DNA of 64,000 bases from Streptomyces sp. 130 (lineage in GTDB: Bacteria; Actinomycetota; Actinomycetes; Streptomycetales; Streptomycetaceae), in contig NZ_VJNO01000003.1 of NCBI RefSeq assembly GCF_007096885.1, forward strand, positions 203,790-267,789, given 5' to 3'. The notes below the pieces were generated by a model, which was given only the letters and a program-made list of their open reading frames with translations, was not told the DNA's origin and searched no databases. The translations under genes and the position numbers were made by a program. Below, piece after piece: positions 1 to 8,332 of this stretch (positions are counted from its first letter, which is position 1; every line of letters begins with the position of its first letter).

Positions 1-320
1 CCGTGCGCGTGGAGCGGGGCGCCGCCCCGGCCGCGCCGGCCCGCGGCCGGGGCGAGGAGCGGACCGTGCCGCACCGGGTGACCGCGGTGCTGGACCTCGG
101 CGGCGAACCGCGCAAGCCGTATGTGTACGCGCAGAGCGTGCGCGCGGCGATGGCCGACCTGGTGCGCTCGGCCCGTACGGGCGAACCGCCGGTGGCCGGC
201 CCGGTCAGCGGTTTCGCGGCGGTCGCGGTCGCCGAGGCGGCCACGGTCGCCGCCGCGACCGGCACCGAGCAGCACGTCCTGTCCCCCGGCCGGGCCCTTA
301 CCGAAGGAGTCTCCGCATGA
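1..320 (+). CDS. Gfo/Idh/MocA-type oxidoreductase, C-terminal end (partial)
   Basis: Only the last 105 or so residues are in the window; the reading frame is open from base 3 and the N-terminal NAD-binding Rossmann half lies upstream. The tail (YAQSVRAAMADLV, then GPVSGFAAVAVAEAATVAAATG) has the shape of the C-terminal helix pair of Gfo/Idh/MocA sugar oxidoreductases, where a loop of the form EPPVAGP is followed by a helix closing the substrate domain. Its TGA stop overlaps the ATG of the next gene (ATGA), so the two are probably translationally coupled. Family call rests on a short fragment. Confidence 0.6.
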   Translation, partial: VRVERGAAPAAPARGRGEERTVPHRVTAVLDLGGEPRKPYVYAQSVRAAMADLVRSARTGEPPVAGPVSGFAAVAVAEAATVAAATGTEQHVLSPGRALTEGVSA

Positions 321-1924
321 GCTGGTGGCAGGACATGGTCTGCTACGAGGTGTACCCCCGGGCCTTCGCCGACTCGGACGGGGACGGGACCGGCGACCTC
401 GCGGGCCTGACCGCGCGCCTGGAGCACATCCGGGACCTGGGCGCGGACGCGGTGTGGTGCACCCCGTTCTATCCGTCCCCGCTCGCCGACGGCGGCTACG
501 ACATCTCCGACTACACGGGTGTCGCCGAGGACCTGGGGACGGACGCGGACGCCGGACGGCTGACCGCCCGCGCCCACGAGCTGGGCCTCAAGCTCATCGT
601 GGACCTCGTCCCGAACCACACGTCGGACCGCCACCCGTGGTTCCTGGACGCGCTCGCGGCGGGCCCGGGATCGGCGGAGCGGGAGAGGTACCTGTTCCGG
701 GCGGGCCGGGGCGAGGCCGGCGAACTGCCCCCGAACGACTGGCAGTCGGCGTTCGGCGGTCCGGCCTGGACGCGCGTCGCGGACGGCGAGTGGTACTGCC
801 ATCTGCACGCCCCCGAGCAGCCCGACCTGAACTGGCGCAACCCGAAGGTGCGCGACGCGTTCGCGGACGTCCTGCGCCACTGGCTGGACCGGGGTGTGGA
901 CGGCTTCCGGGTGGACGTGGCGCACGCCCTCTTCAAGGCGGAGGGCCTGCCGGACGCGGGGCCCGGGCAGCACGCCGACCCGCTGCGCAACCACCTGATG
1001 CCGTACTACGACCAGGAGGAGCTGCACCCGCTGTACCGCGAGTGGCGGGCGCTGCTCGACACCCATCCGGCGCCGCCGGGGGCGGTGGCGCCGCACGACC
1101 GGGTGATGGTCGCGGAGTCGGCCGTCTTCGACCCGGCCCGGCTGGCCCGCTACATCCGGCCCGACGAAATGCACCAGGCGTTCAACTTCGCCTTCCTGGA
1201 GGCGGCGTGGGACCCGGCGGAGCTGCGCCGCGTCATCGACGACTCGTTCGGCGTGCCGGGCGCGGCCGTCACCTGGCTGCTCTCCAGCCATGACGCGGTG
1301 CGTCCGGTCACCCGGTACGGCTCCCCGGAGCGGGCCCGCGCCGCCGCGCTGCTGATGCTGGCCCTGCCGGGGTCCGCGTATCTGTACCAGGGGGAGGAGC
1401 TGGGCCTGCCCCAGGCCGAGGTGCCCGTCGACCGCATCCTCGACCCGCTGTGGGAGCGTTCGGGCCGCACCGAGCGCGGGCGCGACGGGGCGCGGGTGCC
1501 GTTGCCGTGGTCCGGCGCCCGGGCGCCGTACGGCTTCACCACGGCGGACGCCGGGGCCACCTGGCTGCCGCAGCCCGCGGACTGGGCCGGTCTCACCGTC
1601 ACCGCGCAGGAGGCGGACCCCGGCTCCACCCTCGCCCTGTACCGGGCGGCGCTTCGGCTGCGCCGCGCCCATCCGGCCCCGGACCCGGCGGCGCCGCCCG
1701 TCTGGCTCTCGGAGCCGGGCGCGCCCGTTCTCGCGTTCCGGCGCGGGGAGTTGGTGTGCGCCGTCAATCTGGGCGACGAGCCCGTGCGTACGCCCGGCCG
1801 CCCGCTGCTCAGCAGCGGACCGCTCGACGGGGACGCGCTGCCGCCCGACACGGCCGTCTGGTTCCTCGCCCCGCCCTCTTCCCGTACCGCCCATGGAGAC
1901 ACCTGTGACGACACCCGTGACTGA
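317..1924 (+). CDS. GH13 alpha-glucosidase / alpha-amylase family hydrolase
   Basis: A 535-residue intracellular glycoside hydrolase of family 13 with no signal peptide, probably cleaving alpha-glucosidic bonds of short oligosaccharides. The four GH13 regions are visible: DLVPNH (about 96-101), GFRVDVAH with the nucleophile Asp200, VMVAESAV with acid/base Glu267, and SSHD (about 323-326), in which the usual Asn before His is Ser. The start overlaps the previous stop (ATGA) and has GAAGGAG just upstream. The C-terminal part (about 430-525) is a beta-sandwich typical of oligo-1,6-glucosidase and trehalulose-type enzymes. It is followed by an overlapping phosphohexomutase, so the operon probably handles a glucoside. 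Exact substrate cannot be read. Confidence 0.85.
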   Translation: MSWWQDMVCYEVYPRAFADSDGDGTGDLAGLTARLEHIRDLGADAVWCTPFYPSPLADGGYDISDYTGVAEDLGTDADAGRLTARAHELGLKLIVDLVPNHTSDRHPWFLDALAAGPGSAERERYLFRAGRGEAGELPPNDWQSAFGGPAWTRVADGEWYCHLHAPEQPDLNWRNPKVRDAFADVLRHWLDRGVDGFRVDVAHALFKAEGLPDAGPGQHADPLRNHLMPYYDQEELHPLYREWRALLDTHPAPPGAVAPHDRVMVAESAVFDPARLARYIRPDEMHQAFNFAFLEAAWDPAELRRVIDDSFGVPGAAVTWLLSSHDAVRPVTRYGSPERARAAALLMLALPGSAYLYQGEELGLPQAEVPVDRILDPLWERSGRTERGRDGARVPLPWSGARAPYGFTTADAGATWLPQPADWAGLTVTAQEADPGSTLALYRAALRLRRAHPAPDPAAPPVWLSEPGAPVLAFRRGELVCAVNLGDEPVRTPGRPLLSSGPLDGDALPPDTAVWFLAPPSSRTAHGDTCDDTRD

Positions 1925-3296
1925 CCCGACGCCCCGCACCGACCTGTCGGGGCTCGTCAAGGCTTACGACGTACGCGGTGTGGTGCCGGACCAGTGGGAC
2001 GAGACGACGGCGGAGCTGTTCGGCGCCGCGTTCGTGCACGTCACCGGTGCGGGCGCGATCGTGACGGGGCACGACATGCGGCCCTCCTCCCCCGGTCTCG
2101 CCCGGGCGTTCGCCCGCGGAGCCGCGGCGCGGGGCGCGGACGTCACGGAGATCGGGCTCTGCTCGACGGACCAGCTGTACTACGCGTCGGGCTCGCTGGG
2201 CCTCGCCGGTGCGATGTTCACCGCGTCTCACAACCCGGCCCGCTACAACGGCATCAAGCTGTGCCGGGCCGGTGCGGAGCCGGTGGGCCAGGACACCGGT
2301 CTCGCCGAGATCCGCGCCCTGGTCGAGCGGTGGACGGACCACGGGGCGCCGGCCCCGGCCGCCCGCCCGGGCGCCGTCACCGGGCGGGACACCCTGGACG
2401 GGTACGCCGCGTATCTGCGCTCCCTGGTGGACCTGTCCGCGATCCGCCCGCTGAAGGTGGTGGTGGACGCGGGCAACGGCATGGGCGGTCACACGGTCCC
2501 GACGGTGCTCGCGGGTCTGCCGCTGACGGTGGTGCCGATGTACTTCGAGCTGGACGGTACGTTCCCGAACCACGAGGCCAATCCGCTGGAGCCGGCCAAC
2601 ATCGTGGACCTCCAGGCGCGGGTGCGTGCCGAGGGTGCCGATCTCGGGCTCGCCTTCGACGGCGACGCGGACCGCTGCTTCGTCGTGGACGAGAACGGCG
2701 ACCCGGTCTCGCCGTCGGCGATCACGGCCCTGGTCGCCTCGCGCGAGCTGGCGCGGCACCCGGGCGCGACCGTCATCCACAACCTGATCACCTCGCGCGC
2801 CGTGCCCGAGGTGATCCGTGAGGCGGGCGGCACACCGGTCCGTACCCGGGTCGGCCACTCGTTCATCAAGGCGGAGATGGCCCGTACCGGTGCCGTGTTC
2901 GGCGGCGAGCACTCCGCGCACTACTACTTCCGCGACTTCTGGAACGCGGACACGGGCATGCTGGCCGCGCTGCACGTGCTCGCCGCACTCGGCGGCCAGG
3001 ACGGCCCGCTGTCCGCGCTGACCCGCCGCTTCGAGCGGTACGCCGCGTCGGGCGAGATCAACTCCGCGGTCACCGACCAGGCCGCCCGCACGGCGGCGGT
3101 CCGGGCGGCGTGGGAGTCCCGTCCCGGCGTGTCGGCCGACACCCTGGACGGGCTCACCGTCAGCGGCGCGGACTGGTGGTTCAACCTCCGCCCGTCGAAC
3201 ACGGAACCGCTGCTGCGGCTCAACGTGGAGGCCCGCACCGAGGAGTCGATGCGGCGGGTCCGGGACGAGGTGCTCGCGACGGTGCGCGAGGCCTGA
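1905..3296 (+). CDS. manB: Phosphomannomutase/phosphoglucomutase
   Basis: Alpha-D-phosphohexomutase that interconverts hexose 1- and 6-phosphates (mannose and/or glucose). Numbering from an upstream in-frame ATG at 1893 (467 residues), the sequence shows the phosphoserine loop TASHNPARYNG (Ser112), the metal loop FDGDADRC (Asp256/258/260), the sugar loop GGEHSAH (about 337-343) and the phosphate-binding RPSNTEP (433-439). All four domains are complete. I prefer the GTG at 1905 because GGAGA at 1895-1899 sits 5 bases before it, while the ATG at 1893 has no ribosome site; the difference is four residues. It overlaps the GH13 gene and probably feeds the released sugar into central metabolism or GDP-mannose supply. 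Confidence 0.88.
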   Translation: MTTPVTDPTPRTDLSGLVKAYDVRGVVPDQWDETTAELFGAAFVHVTGAGAIVTGHDMRPSSPGLARAFARGAAARGADVTEIGLCSTDQLYYASGSLGLAGAMFTASHNPARYNGIKLCRAGAEPVGQDTGLAEIRALVERWTDHGAPAPAARPGAVTGRDTLDGYAAYLRSLVDLSAIRPLKVVVDAGNGMGGHTVPTVLAGLPLTVVPMYFELDGTFPNHEANPLEPANIVDLQARVRAEGADLGLAFDGDADRCFVVDENGDPVSPSAITALVASRELARHPGATVIHNLITSRAVPEVIREAGGTPVRTRVGHSFIKAEMARTGAVFGGEHSAHYYFRDFWNADTGMLAALHVLAALGGQDGPLSALTRRFERYAASGEINSAVTDQAARTAAVRAAWESRPGVSADTLDGLTVSGADWWFNLRPSNTEPLLRLNVEARTEESMRRVRDEVLATVREA

Positions 3297-3323
3297 CGGA
3301 CGCCGCCGGGCACAATGCGGCCC

Positions 3324-3719
3324 ATGAGCCTGCACTACGAAGTCGTCTTCACCTGCTTCCTCCGCGAGGACACCCCCGCCCCGGTGCTCGACGCCCTGCG
3401 GTGGCACCTCGGCCTGCCCGGGGAGCCGCCGCAGGGGTACGGCGCGGACGAGTACGCGTATCCGCTGCTCAGCCCGGACCCGCACAGCCGCCTGCCGGGC
3501 GGGGACTTCGCGTCCTTGCGGCTCCAGGACGCGGGGTGGGGGCTGTACAGCCGCAACTACTGGCTGGACGACGACCTGGGCGAACTGGTCACGGTCCTGG
3601 ACCTGCTGGCCCCGCACGTAGCGCGCCCCGGCCCCGGCGGCTTCTTCCGCGAGGAGGACGAGCTGCGGCCGACGGTCTTCACGTTCCGGGACGGCGGTTA
3701 CGACGCGCTGGAGCCGTGA
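3324..3719 (+). CDS. Conserved hypothetical protein, 131 aa
   Basis: Small soluble protein rich in Asp, Pro and aromatic residues (LHYEVVFTCFLREDTP at the N-terminus, then GLYSRNYWLDDDLGELV in the middle, ending in TFRDGGYDALEP). No signal peptide, membrane segment or motif I recognise. Codon third positions are strongly G/C as in neighbouring genes, so it is a real gene. Two starts are possible, ATG 3315 and ATG 3324; neither has a clear ribosome site and I chose the second because homologous actinobacterial proteins of this type usually begin close to the LHYEV segment. That last point is from memory, not a search. Confidence 0.6.
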   Translation: MSLHYEVVFTCFLREDTPAPVLDALRWHLGLPGEPPQGYGADEYAYPLLSPDPHSRLPGGDFASLRLQDAGWGLYSRNYWLDDDLGELVTVLDLLAPHVARPGPGGFFREEDELRPTVFTFRDGGYDALEP

Positions 3720-3795
3720 GCGCCGCCCGGGCTGCCCGGCGCCTCCTGGCAGGGCGACGGAGTCACCGAGGGGCGCCCGTGCCAGGGTTGAGCGT

Positions 3796-4245
3796 ATGGA
3801 GATCACCGTACGCACCGCCGTCGAGCGGGACCTTTCCTCGCTGCTCGCCCTCTACCGCGAGCTGAACCCCGACGACGCGGCCCTGTCGCAGGAGGCGGCC
3901 CGGGGTGTGTGGGAGCGCATCGCGGCGCAGCAGGGGCGGACCGTTCTCGTCGCCGAGGGCGGTGGGGCCGTCGTCGGGACGGCCGACTGCGTCGTCATGC
4001 CGAACCTGACCCGGGGCGGCCGGGGCATCCTCTTCGTGGAGAACGTCGTGGTCGCCGGGGCCGGCCGCCGGCGGGGCGTCGGACGGCGTCTGCTGGAGGC
4101 GGTGGTGGGCGTCGCCGAGGAGGCCGGCTGCTACAAGGTGCAGCTGCTCGCCGCCGATGACGCGTATGTGCACACCTTCTACGAGTCGTGCGGTTTTGAA
4201 CCGCGGGCCCAAGGGTTCAGGCGCTACCTCGGGCGCGAGGCGTGA
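3796..4245 (+). CDS. GNAT-family N-acetyltransferase
   Basis: 149-residue single-domain acetyl-CoA-dependent N-acyltransferase. The pyrophosphate-binding motif A is clear as VVVAGAGRRRGVGRRLLEA (about residues 80-100, R-R-R-G-V-G), preceded by the beta4 strand GILFVENVVV and followed by FYESCGFEPRAQGFRRYL, the usual end of the fold. The substrate cannot be told from sequence. It is convergent with the TetR gene that follows, with only 13 bases between the stops. Confidence 0.85.
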   Translation: MEITVRTAVERDLSSLLALYRELNPDDAALSQEAARGVWERIAAQQGRTVLVAEGGGAVVGTADCVVMPNLTRGGRGILFVENVVVAGAGRRRGVGRRLLEAVVGVAEEAGCYKVQLLAADDAYVHTFYESCGFEPRAQGFRRYLGREA

Positions 4246-4258
4246 CCCGTGGCGCTGT

Positions 4259-4918
4259 TCAGCCGCCGGCGCCGAAGCGGTCCGGGGCCAGCGTCCTGAG
4301 CAGGGCGTCTACCACCAGGTCCGTCGAAGCGGCCATGTCCACGGCGCCGGGGGCCAGCAGCCACTGGACCTGGAGGCCGTCCATCACGGCGATGACCGCG
4401 TTGGCCGCGTGCTCGACCTTCTCCGTGCCGTCGTCGGGGAGGCCGCACGCCTCGCGGAGGGCGTCGGCGACGAAGCCCCGCAGTCCGTCGTAGCGGTCCC
4501 GGAAGTAGTCCTGCGCCGGGTGGTCGTCCGTGACGGACTCCGCCGACAGGACGGCGTACAGGCGGACGATGCCCTCGCGTTCGGCGTTGCGAATCGCGGT
4601 GTCGACCAGGTGGCGCAGGAACGCCAGACCCCGCGGGCGGTCCGGGCCCAGCTGCTCGATGTCCGACTGGTCGCGCAGTTCGAGGACGCTGGTGAGCAGG
4701 AGCGCCTTGGACCGGAAGTAGTGCAGGACGCCGGCCTGGGTGAGGCCGACCCGGTCGGCGATCTCGGCGAGCGAGGCGTTGTTGTAGCCACGGGCGGCGA
4801 AGGTGTCCATCGCGATGTGCAGGATGTCCCGCTGCCGCTGCCGGGCTTCGGCGCTCCTGGGCGTGCGGGGCCTGGCCGGCCGGCCGGGCCCGCCTGCTGA
4901 GTGGTGGGTCACCGGCAC
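4259..4918 (-). CDS. TetR-family transcriptional regulator
   Basis: 219 residues (GTG start). The N-terminal helix-turn-helix is at about 30-76 (DILHIAMDTFAARGYNNAS, then LAEIADRVGLTQAGVLHYF), the canonical TetR signature; the rest is a helical ligand-binding domain with no assigned ligand. It is transcribed away from the secreted GH30 glycosidase, and the 222-base gap contains nested inverted repeats (5004-5047). It therefore probably represses that glycosidase and itself, with a sugar or lipid-derived ligand as inducer. The regulatory link is inference from layout. Confidence 0.87.
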   Translation of the reverse strand: MPVTHHSAGGPGRPARPRTPRSAEARQRQRDILHIAMDTFAARGYNNASLAEIADRVGLTQAGVLHYFRSKALLLTSVLELRDQSDIEQLGPDRPRGLAFLRHLVDTAIRNAEREGIVRLYAVLSAESVTDDHPAQDYFRDRYDGLRGFVADALREACGLPDDGTEKVEHAANAVIAVMDGLQVQWLLAPGAVDMAASTDLVVDALLRTLAPDRFGAGG

Positions 4919-5003
4919 AGCTTAGACCGGCCGGAACGCGGGCCGGCGGGTGTGTCCGGGCCGCTGACCTGGGGGCGGCGGGCGTGCGGGGACCGCCCGC
5001 ACC

Positions 5004-5047
5004 AAAGCACGCCCGACTACTTACTAACCACTTAGTGGGTGTGCTTT
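5004..5047. promoter_or_regulatory. Nested inverted repeats, probable TetR operator region
   Basis: Between the divergent TetR and GH30 genes lie several overlapping dyads: AAAGCAC (5004-5010) pairs with GTGCTTT (5041-5047), ACTAA (5023-5027) with TTAGT (5032-5036), and CCACT (5028-5032) with AGTGG (5034-5038). The block is AT-rich compared with its surroundings. Operators of this size and position are usual for TetR autoregulation; the assignment to this regulator is inferred. Confidence 0.55.
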
Positions 5048-5140
5048 CATATCGCCGTCGTCCACGGAGCCGCGCCCCGCCACGGCGTCCGAGGGGACGC
5101 GCCATGTCCTCCCCCAGGCATGACCGAAGGAGAGCCGCAC

Positions 5141-7042
5141 ATGTCCCACGACACTCCCCCGCGCCCACGGGCGCGCGCCGCGGTCGCGGCCCTGGCGATG
5201 GCCGTCGCGGCCGTCGGTCTGGCCGGCAGCGGTACGGCCGCGCGGGCCGCCGACCCCACGGCTCAGGTATGGGTCACCACTCCCGACGGCGCGAAGAGGC
5301 TGTCCGCCGAGGGCACCGTCGCCTTCACGGGCTCGCCGCAGAGCATCGACATCCGCGTGGACGCCGGCAGCAGGGGCCAGAGGTTCACCGGGGCGGGCGC
5401 CTCGGTGACCGGGGCCTCGGCCCACCTCATCCAGGGCCTGCCGCAGGACAGGCGGAGCGCGTTGATGACCTCGCTGTTCTCGGCCTCCGGCGACGGGATC
5501 GGGCTCAGCTATCTGCGCCAGCCGCTCGGCAGCAGCGACTTCAACGCCGACGGCAGCCTCTACACGTACGAGGACACGCCCGGCTCCTTCTCCATCGACC
5601 GGGACAAGGCCGAGATCATCCCGGTCCTGAAGCAGGCCACCTCGGTCAACCCGGCCATCCGCTTCATGGGCACCCCCTGGTCCCCGCCCGCCTGGATGAA
5701 GACCAACAACGCGCTGAACGGCGGCAGCCTCAAGCCGGAGAGCTACCAGTCGTACGCCGACTACCTGGTCAAGGCGATCAAGGCGTACGGGCAGCAGGGC
5801 ATCGTGCTGACCGACCTCACCGTGCAGAACGAGCCGCAGTTCGCGGCGAGTTACCCGTCGATGACCATGACCGCGTCCCAGCAGGCGGACTTCTTCAAGG
5901 TGCTCGACCGTACGCTGACGGCGGCGGGCCTGCCGACGAACCTGCTGGCCTTCGACCACAACTGGGACCACCCGGACTATCCGTTGGAGGTGTTCGCCGG
6001 GACCCCGGGCACGAGCCGGGTGATCGGCGCCGCGTTCCACTGCTACGGCGGTGACCCCTCCGCCCAGCAGCAGGTCGTCGACGCCGGGAAGCGGGTGTTC
6101 TTCACCGAGTGCTCCGGTACGGAGAGCGCCGACCGGTCCGCCACCTTCGCCGACACCCTCAAGTGGCACGCCGCGAACCTCGTCGTGCGCAACATGCGCA
6201 ACGGCGGCGAGACGGTCATCGACTGGAACCTGGCCCTGGACCAGAACGGCGGCCCGCACCAGGGCGGTTGCGCGGACCGCTGCAACGGAGTCGTGGAGAT
6301 CGCGAACGGCACTGTGACGCGCAACGCCGAGTATTACGTACTGGGGCAGCTCGCCAAGTTCGTCGTGCCCGGCGCCACCCGCATCGGCTCGACCAGCCAG
6401 GGCGGCGGAGGGGTGGAGAACGTCGCCTTCCAGAATCCGGACGGCTCCCGGGCCGCGTACGTCGTCAACTCGGCCGCGAGCGCGCAGCGGTTCTCGCTGA
6501 CCGACGACGGCAGGTCGCTGGTCTACACGCTGCCCGCGGGCGCGGTCGCCACCTTCGTGTGGAACGGCACCGACGGCGGCACCACGGAGCCGCCCGCCGG
6601 CTCCGTCGACCCGTCCGTCTGGTACCGGGTGAAGAACGCCGGCAGCGGTGCCTGTCTGGACGCCGCCGACTGGGGCACCGCCGACGGGACCGCGCTCCAG
6701 CAGTGGAGCTGCACCACCGGCGCCAACCAGAGCTGGCAGTTCCGGCCCGCGGGTGACGGCGCCTACCAGGTCGTCAGCCGGCACAACGGCAAGGTGTGGG
6801 ACGTCGACGGCGGGCCCGGCGCGACCGCCTCCGGCACCCGCGTGCACCTGTGGTCCTACGTGGGCGGCACCAACCAGCAGTGGCGGGCGGAGCCCCTGGG
6901 CGCGGCCGGCCGCTACCGCTTCGTCGCCCGCAACAGCGGCAAGTGCCTGGCCGTGGACGGGGCGTCCACCGCCAACGGCGCGCACCTCTCGCAGCAGCCG
7001 TGCGACGGATCGGCGGCGCAGGCGTTCTCGCTGGAGAGCTGA
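5141..7042 (+). CDS. Secreted GH30 glycosidase (glucosylceramidase-like) with ricin-type lectin domain
   Basis: 633-residue exported enzyme. Signal peptide is residues 1 to about 37 (arginine-rich start, hydrophobic core, ARA-A cleavage). Residues about 60-470 are a GH30 (beta/alpha)8 barrel plus beta-sandwich: FTGAGASVTG near the start, acid/base in TVQNEPQF (Glu231) and nucleophile in FFTECSG (Glu323). Residues about 490-633 form a ricin-B/CBM13 trefoil with three repeats marked by NQSW and NQQW. GH30 members cut beta-1,6-glucan, beta-glucosylceramide or related glycans; which applies here is open. Start chosen at ATG 5141, preceded by GAAGGAGAG; the frame extends further upstream but without a ribosome site. 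Probably controlled by the divergent TetR. Confidence 0.87.
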   Translation: MSHDTPPRPRARAAVAALAMAVAAVGLAGSGTAARAADPTAQVWVTTPDGAKRLSAEGTVAFTGSPQSIDIRVDAGSRGQRFTGAGASVTGASAHLIQGLPQDRRSALMTSLFSASGDGIGLSYLRQPLGSSDFNADGSLYTYEDTPGSFSIDRDKAEIIPVLKQATSVNPAIRFMGTPWSPPAWMKTNNALNGGSLKPESYQSYADYLVKAIKAYGQQGIVLTDLTVQNEPQFAASYPSMTMTASQQADFFKVLDRTLTAAGLPTNLLAFDHNWDHPDYPLEVFAGTPGTSRVIGAAFHCYGGDPSAQQQVVDAGKRVFFTECSGTESADRSATFADTLKWHAANLVVRNMRNGGETVIDWNLALDQNGGPHQGGCADRCNGVVEIANGTVTRNAEYYVLGQLAKFVVPGATRIGSTSQGGGGVENVAFQNPDGSRAAYVVNSAASAQRFSLTDDGRSLVYTLPAGAVATFVWNGTDGGTTEPPAGSVDPSVWYRVKNAGSGACLDAADWGTADGTALQQWSCTTGANQSWQFRPAGDGAYQVVSRHNGKVWDVDGGPGATASGTRVHLWSYVGGTNQQWRAEPLGAAGRYRFVARNSGKCLAVDGASTANGAHLSQQPCDGSAAQAFSLES

Positions 7043-7057
7043 GCACCCCGGGCCGGT

Positions 7058-7086
7058 GCCCCCGCGAGCGGTCCGCTCGCGGGGGC
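7058..7086 (+). terminator. Strong hairpin terminator after the GH30 gene
   Basis: A perfect 13-bp stem (7058-7070 with 7074-7086) closed by a 3-base loop, starting 16 bases after the GH30 stop. No U tract follows, as usual for GC-rich actinomycete terminators. It separates the gene from the oppositely oriented small gene at 7108 and could act both ways. Confidence 0.75.
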
Positions 7087-7107
7087 GGCAGGCCTACGCC
7101 ACCGGGC

Positions 7108-7395
7108 TCAGCCGAGGCCGCGATGGGCGGCCCACAGCGTCCCGGCGCGGCTCGCCCCTTCGGCGATCAGGGCCGCCAGTTCGGGCCGGTCGGGCACCGG
7201 GAACGAGACGTACGCGCCCCGTCCGCCCTCCACCGGCCGGCCGTACGCCTTCGCGGCGAGGCGGCCGTCGGGGAGGAGCCGGATGTTGAGGGTGGTCAGC
7301 TGGAACTCCGTCCCGCGCCGGGTGTCGGTCCAGCGGAGCTCCGCCGGGATCGTGATGTTGACCGCCAGCGCGCTCACTTCCAGGTCACTGCTCAT
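7108..7395 (-). CDS. Conserved hypothetical protein, 95 aa
   Basis: Small protein beginning MSSDLEVSALAVNITIPAEL, with alternating beta-strand-like segments (LNIRLLPDGRLAAKAYG, YVSFPVPDRPELAALI). No recognised domain, signal or membrane segment. The frame also has an ATG 27 bases further out (7422), which lacks a ribosome site, so I use 7395. It is divergent from the furan-type operon that follows, but nothing links the two functionally. Confidence 0.55.
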   Translation of the reverse strand: MSSDLEVSALAVNITIPAELRWTDTRRGTEFQLTTLNIRLLPDGRLAAKAYGRPVEGGRGAYVSFPVPDRPELAALIAEGASRAGTLWAAHRGLG

Positions 7396-7568
7396 CCACG
7401 CATGATCCCACGGTGCTCCCATGCGCCGGGGTGTGCGGCGCGTTGCCGTGGGGCGCCGTGCTCCCAGGGGGCCCCGCGCGCTCTACCGGGGCCCGGGGGC
7501 GGCGGAAATGATGAGCACACCGCAGGTCAACCTGGTGATCCGCACCCCTGCGGCGGAAGGAGCCCAAG

Positions 7569-8324
7569 GTGTTGCTTCTCATCTCCCCGGACAGCGTCGA
7601 GGAAGCCGTCGACTGCGCGAAGGCGGCGGAGTACCTCGACATCGTCGACGTGAAGAAGCCCGACGAGGGGTCGCTCGGCGCCAACTTCCCCTGGGTCATC
7701 CGGGAGATCCGGGAGGCGGTCCCGGCCGGCAAGCCGGTGTCCGCGACCGTGGGCGACGTCCCGTACAAGCCCGGCACGGTGGCCCAGGCGGCGCTGGGGG
7801 CCGTCGTCTCGGGTGCCACGTACATCAAGGTCGGGCTCTACGGGTGCACGACGCCCGACCAGGGGATCGACGTCATGCGGGCGGTCGTCCGGGCGGTGAA
7901 GGACTACCGTCCGGAGGCCCTGGTCGTCGCCTCCGGTTACGCCGACGCGCATCGCGTCGGGTGTGTCAACCCACTCGCACTGCCCGACATCGCGGCCCGG
8001 TCCGGTGCCGACGCGGCCATGCTCGACACGGCCATCAAGGACGGTTCCCGGCTGTTCGACCACGTACCGCCGGACGTCTGCGCCGAGTTCGTCGGTCTCG
8101 CCCACGCCTCCGGACTGCTCGCGGCCCTCGCGGGCAGCGTGAAGCAGGACGACCTCGCCACGCTGACCCGGATCGGCACGGACATCGTGGGGGTGCGCGG
8201 GGCGGTCTGCGAGGGCGGTGACCGCAACGCAGGAAGGATTCAGCCGCACCTGGTGGCCGCGTTCCGGGCGGAGATGGACCGGCATGCCCGGGAGTTCGCG
8301 GCCGGCGTCACCCTCGCGGGCTGA
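7569..8324 (+). CDS. MfnB-like (5-formylfuran-3-yl)methyl phosphate synthase
   Basis: 251-residue TIM-barrel protein of the MfnB (DUF556) family. In methanogens MfnB condenses two glyceraldehyde-3-phosphates into 4-(hydroxymethyl)-2-furancarboxaldehyde phosphate, the furan of methanofuran. Family hallmarks are nearly intact: [17 protein letters not shown], with the expected Schiff-base lysine at 29 or 30, [48 protein letters not shown] with the second lysine, and [19 protein letters not shown]. The GTG start has GGAAGGAG six bases upstream. It heads a four-gene operon with an aldehyde dehydrogenase, an alcohol dehydrogenase and a methyltransferase; no methanofuran genes are present, so the furan is presumably used for another small molecule. 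Confidence 0.9.
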   Translation: MLLLISPDSVEEAVDCAKAAEYLDIVDVKKPDEGSLGANFPWVIREIREAVPAGKPVSATVGDVPYKPGTVAQAALGAVVSGATYIKVGLYGCTTPDQGIDVMRAVVRAVKDYRPEALVVASGYADAHRVGCVNPLALPDIAARSGADAAMLDTAIKDGSRLFDHVPPDVCAEFVGLAHASGLLAALAGSVKQDDLATLTRIGTDIVGVRGAVCEGGDRNAGRIQPHLVAAFRAEMDRHAREFAAGVTLAG

Positions 8325-8332
8325 CCGCCGGG

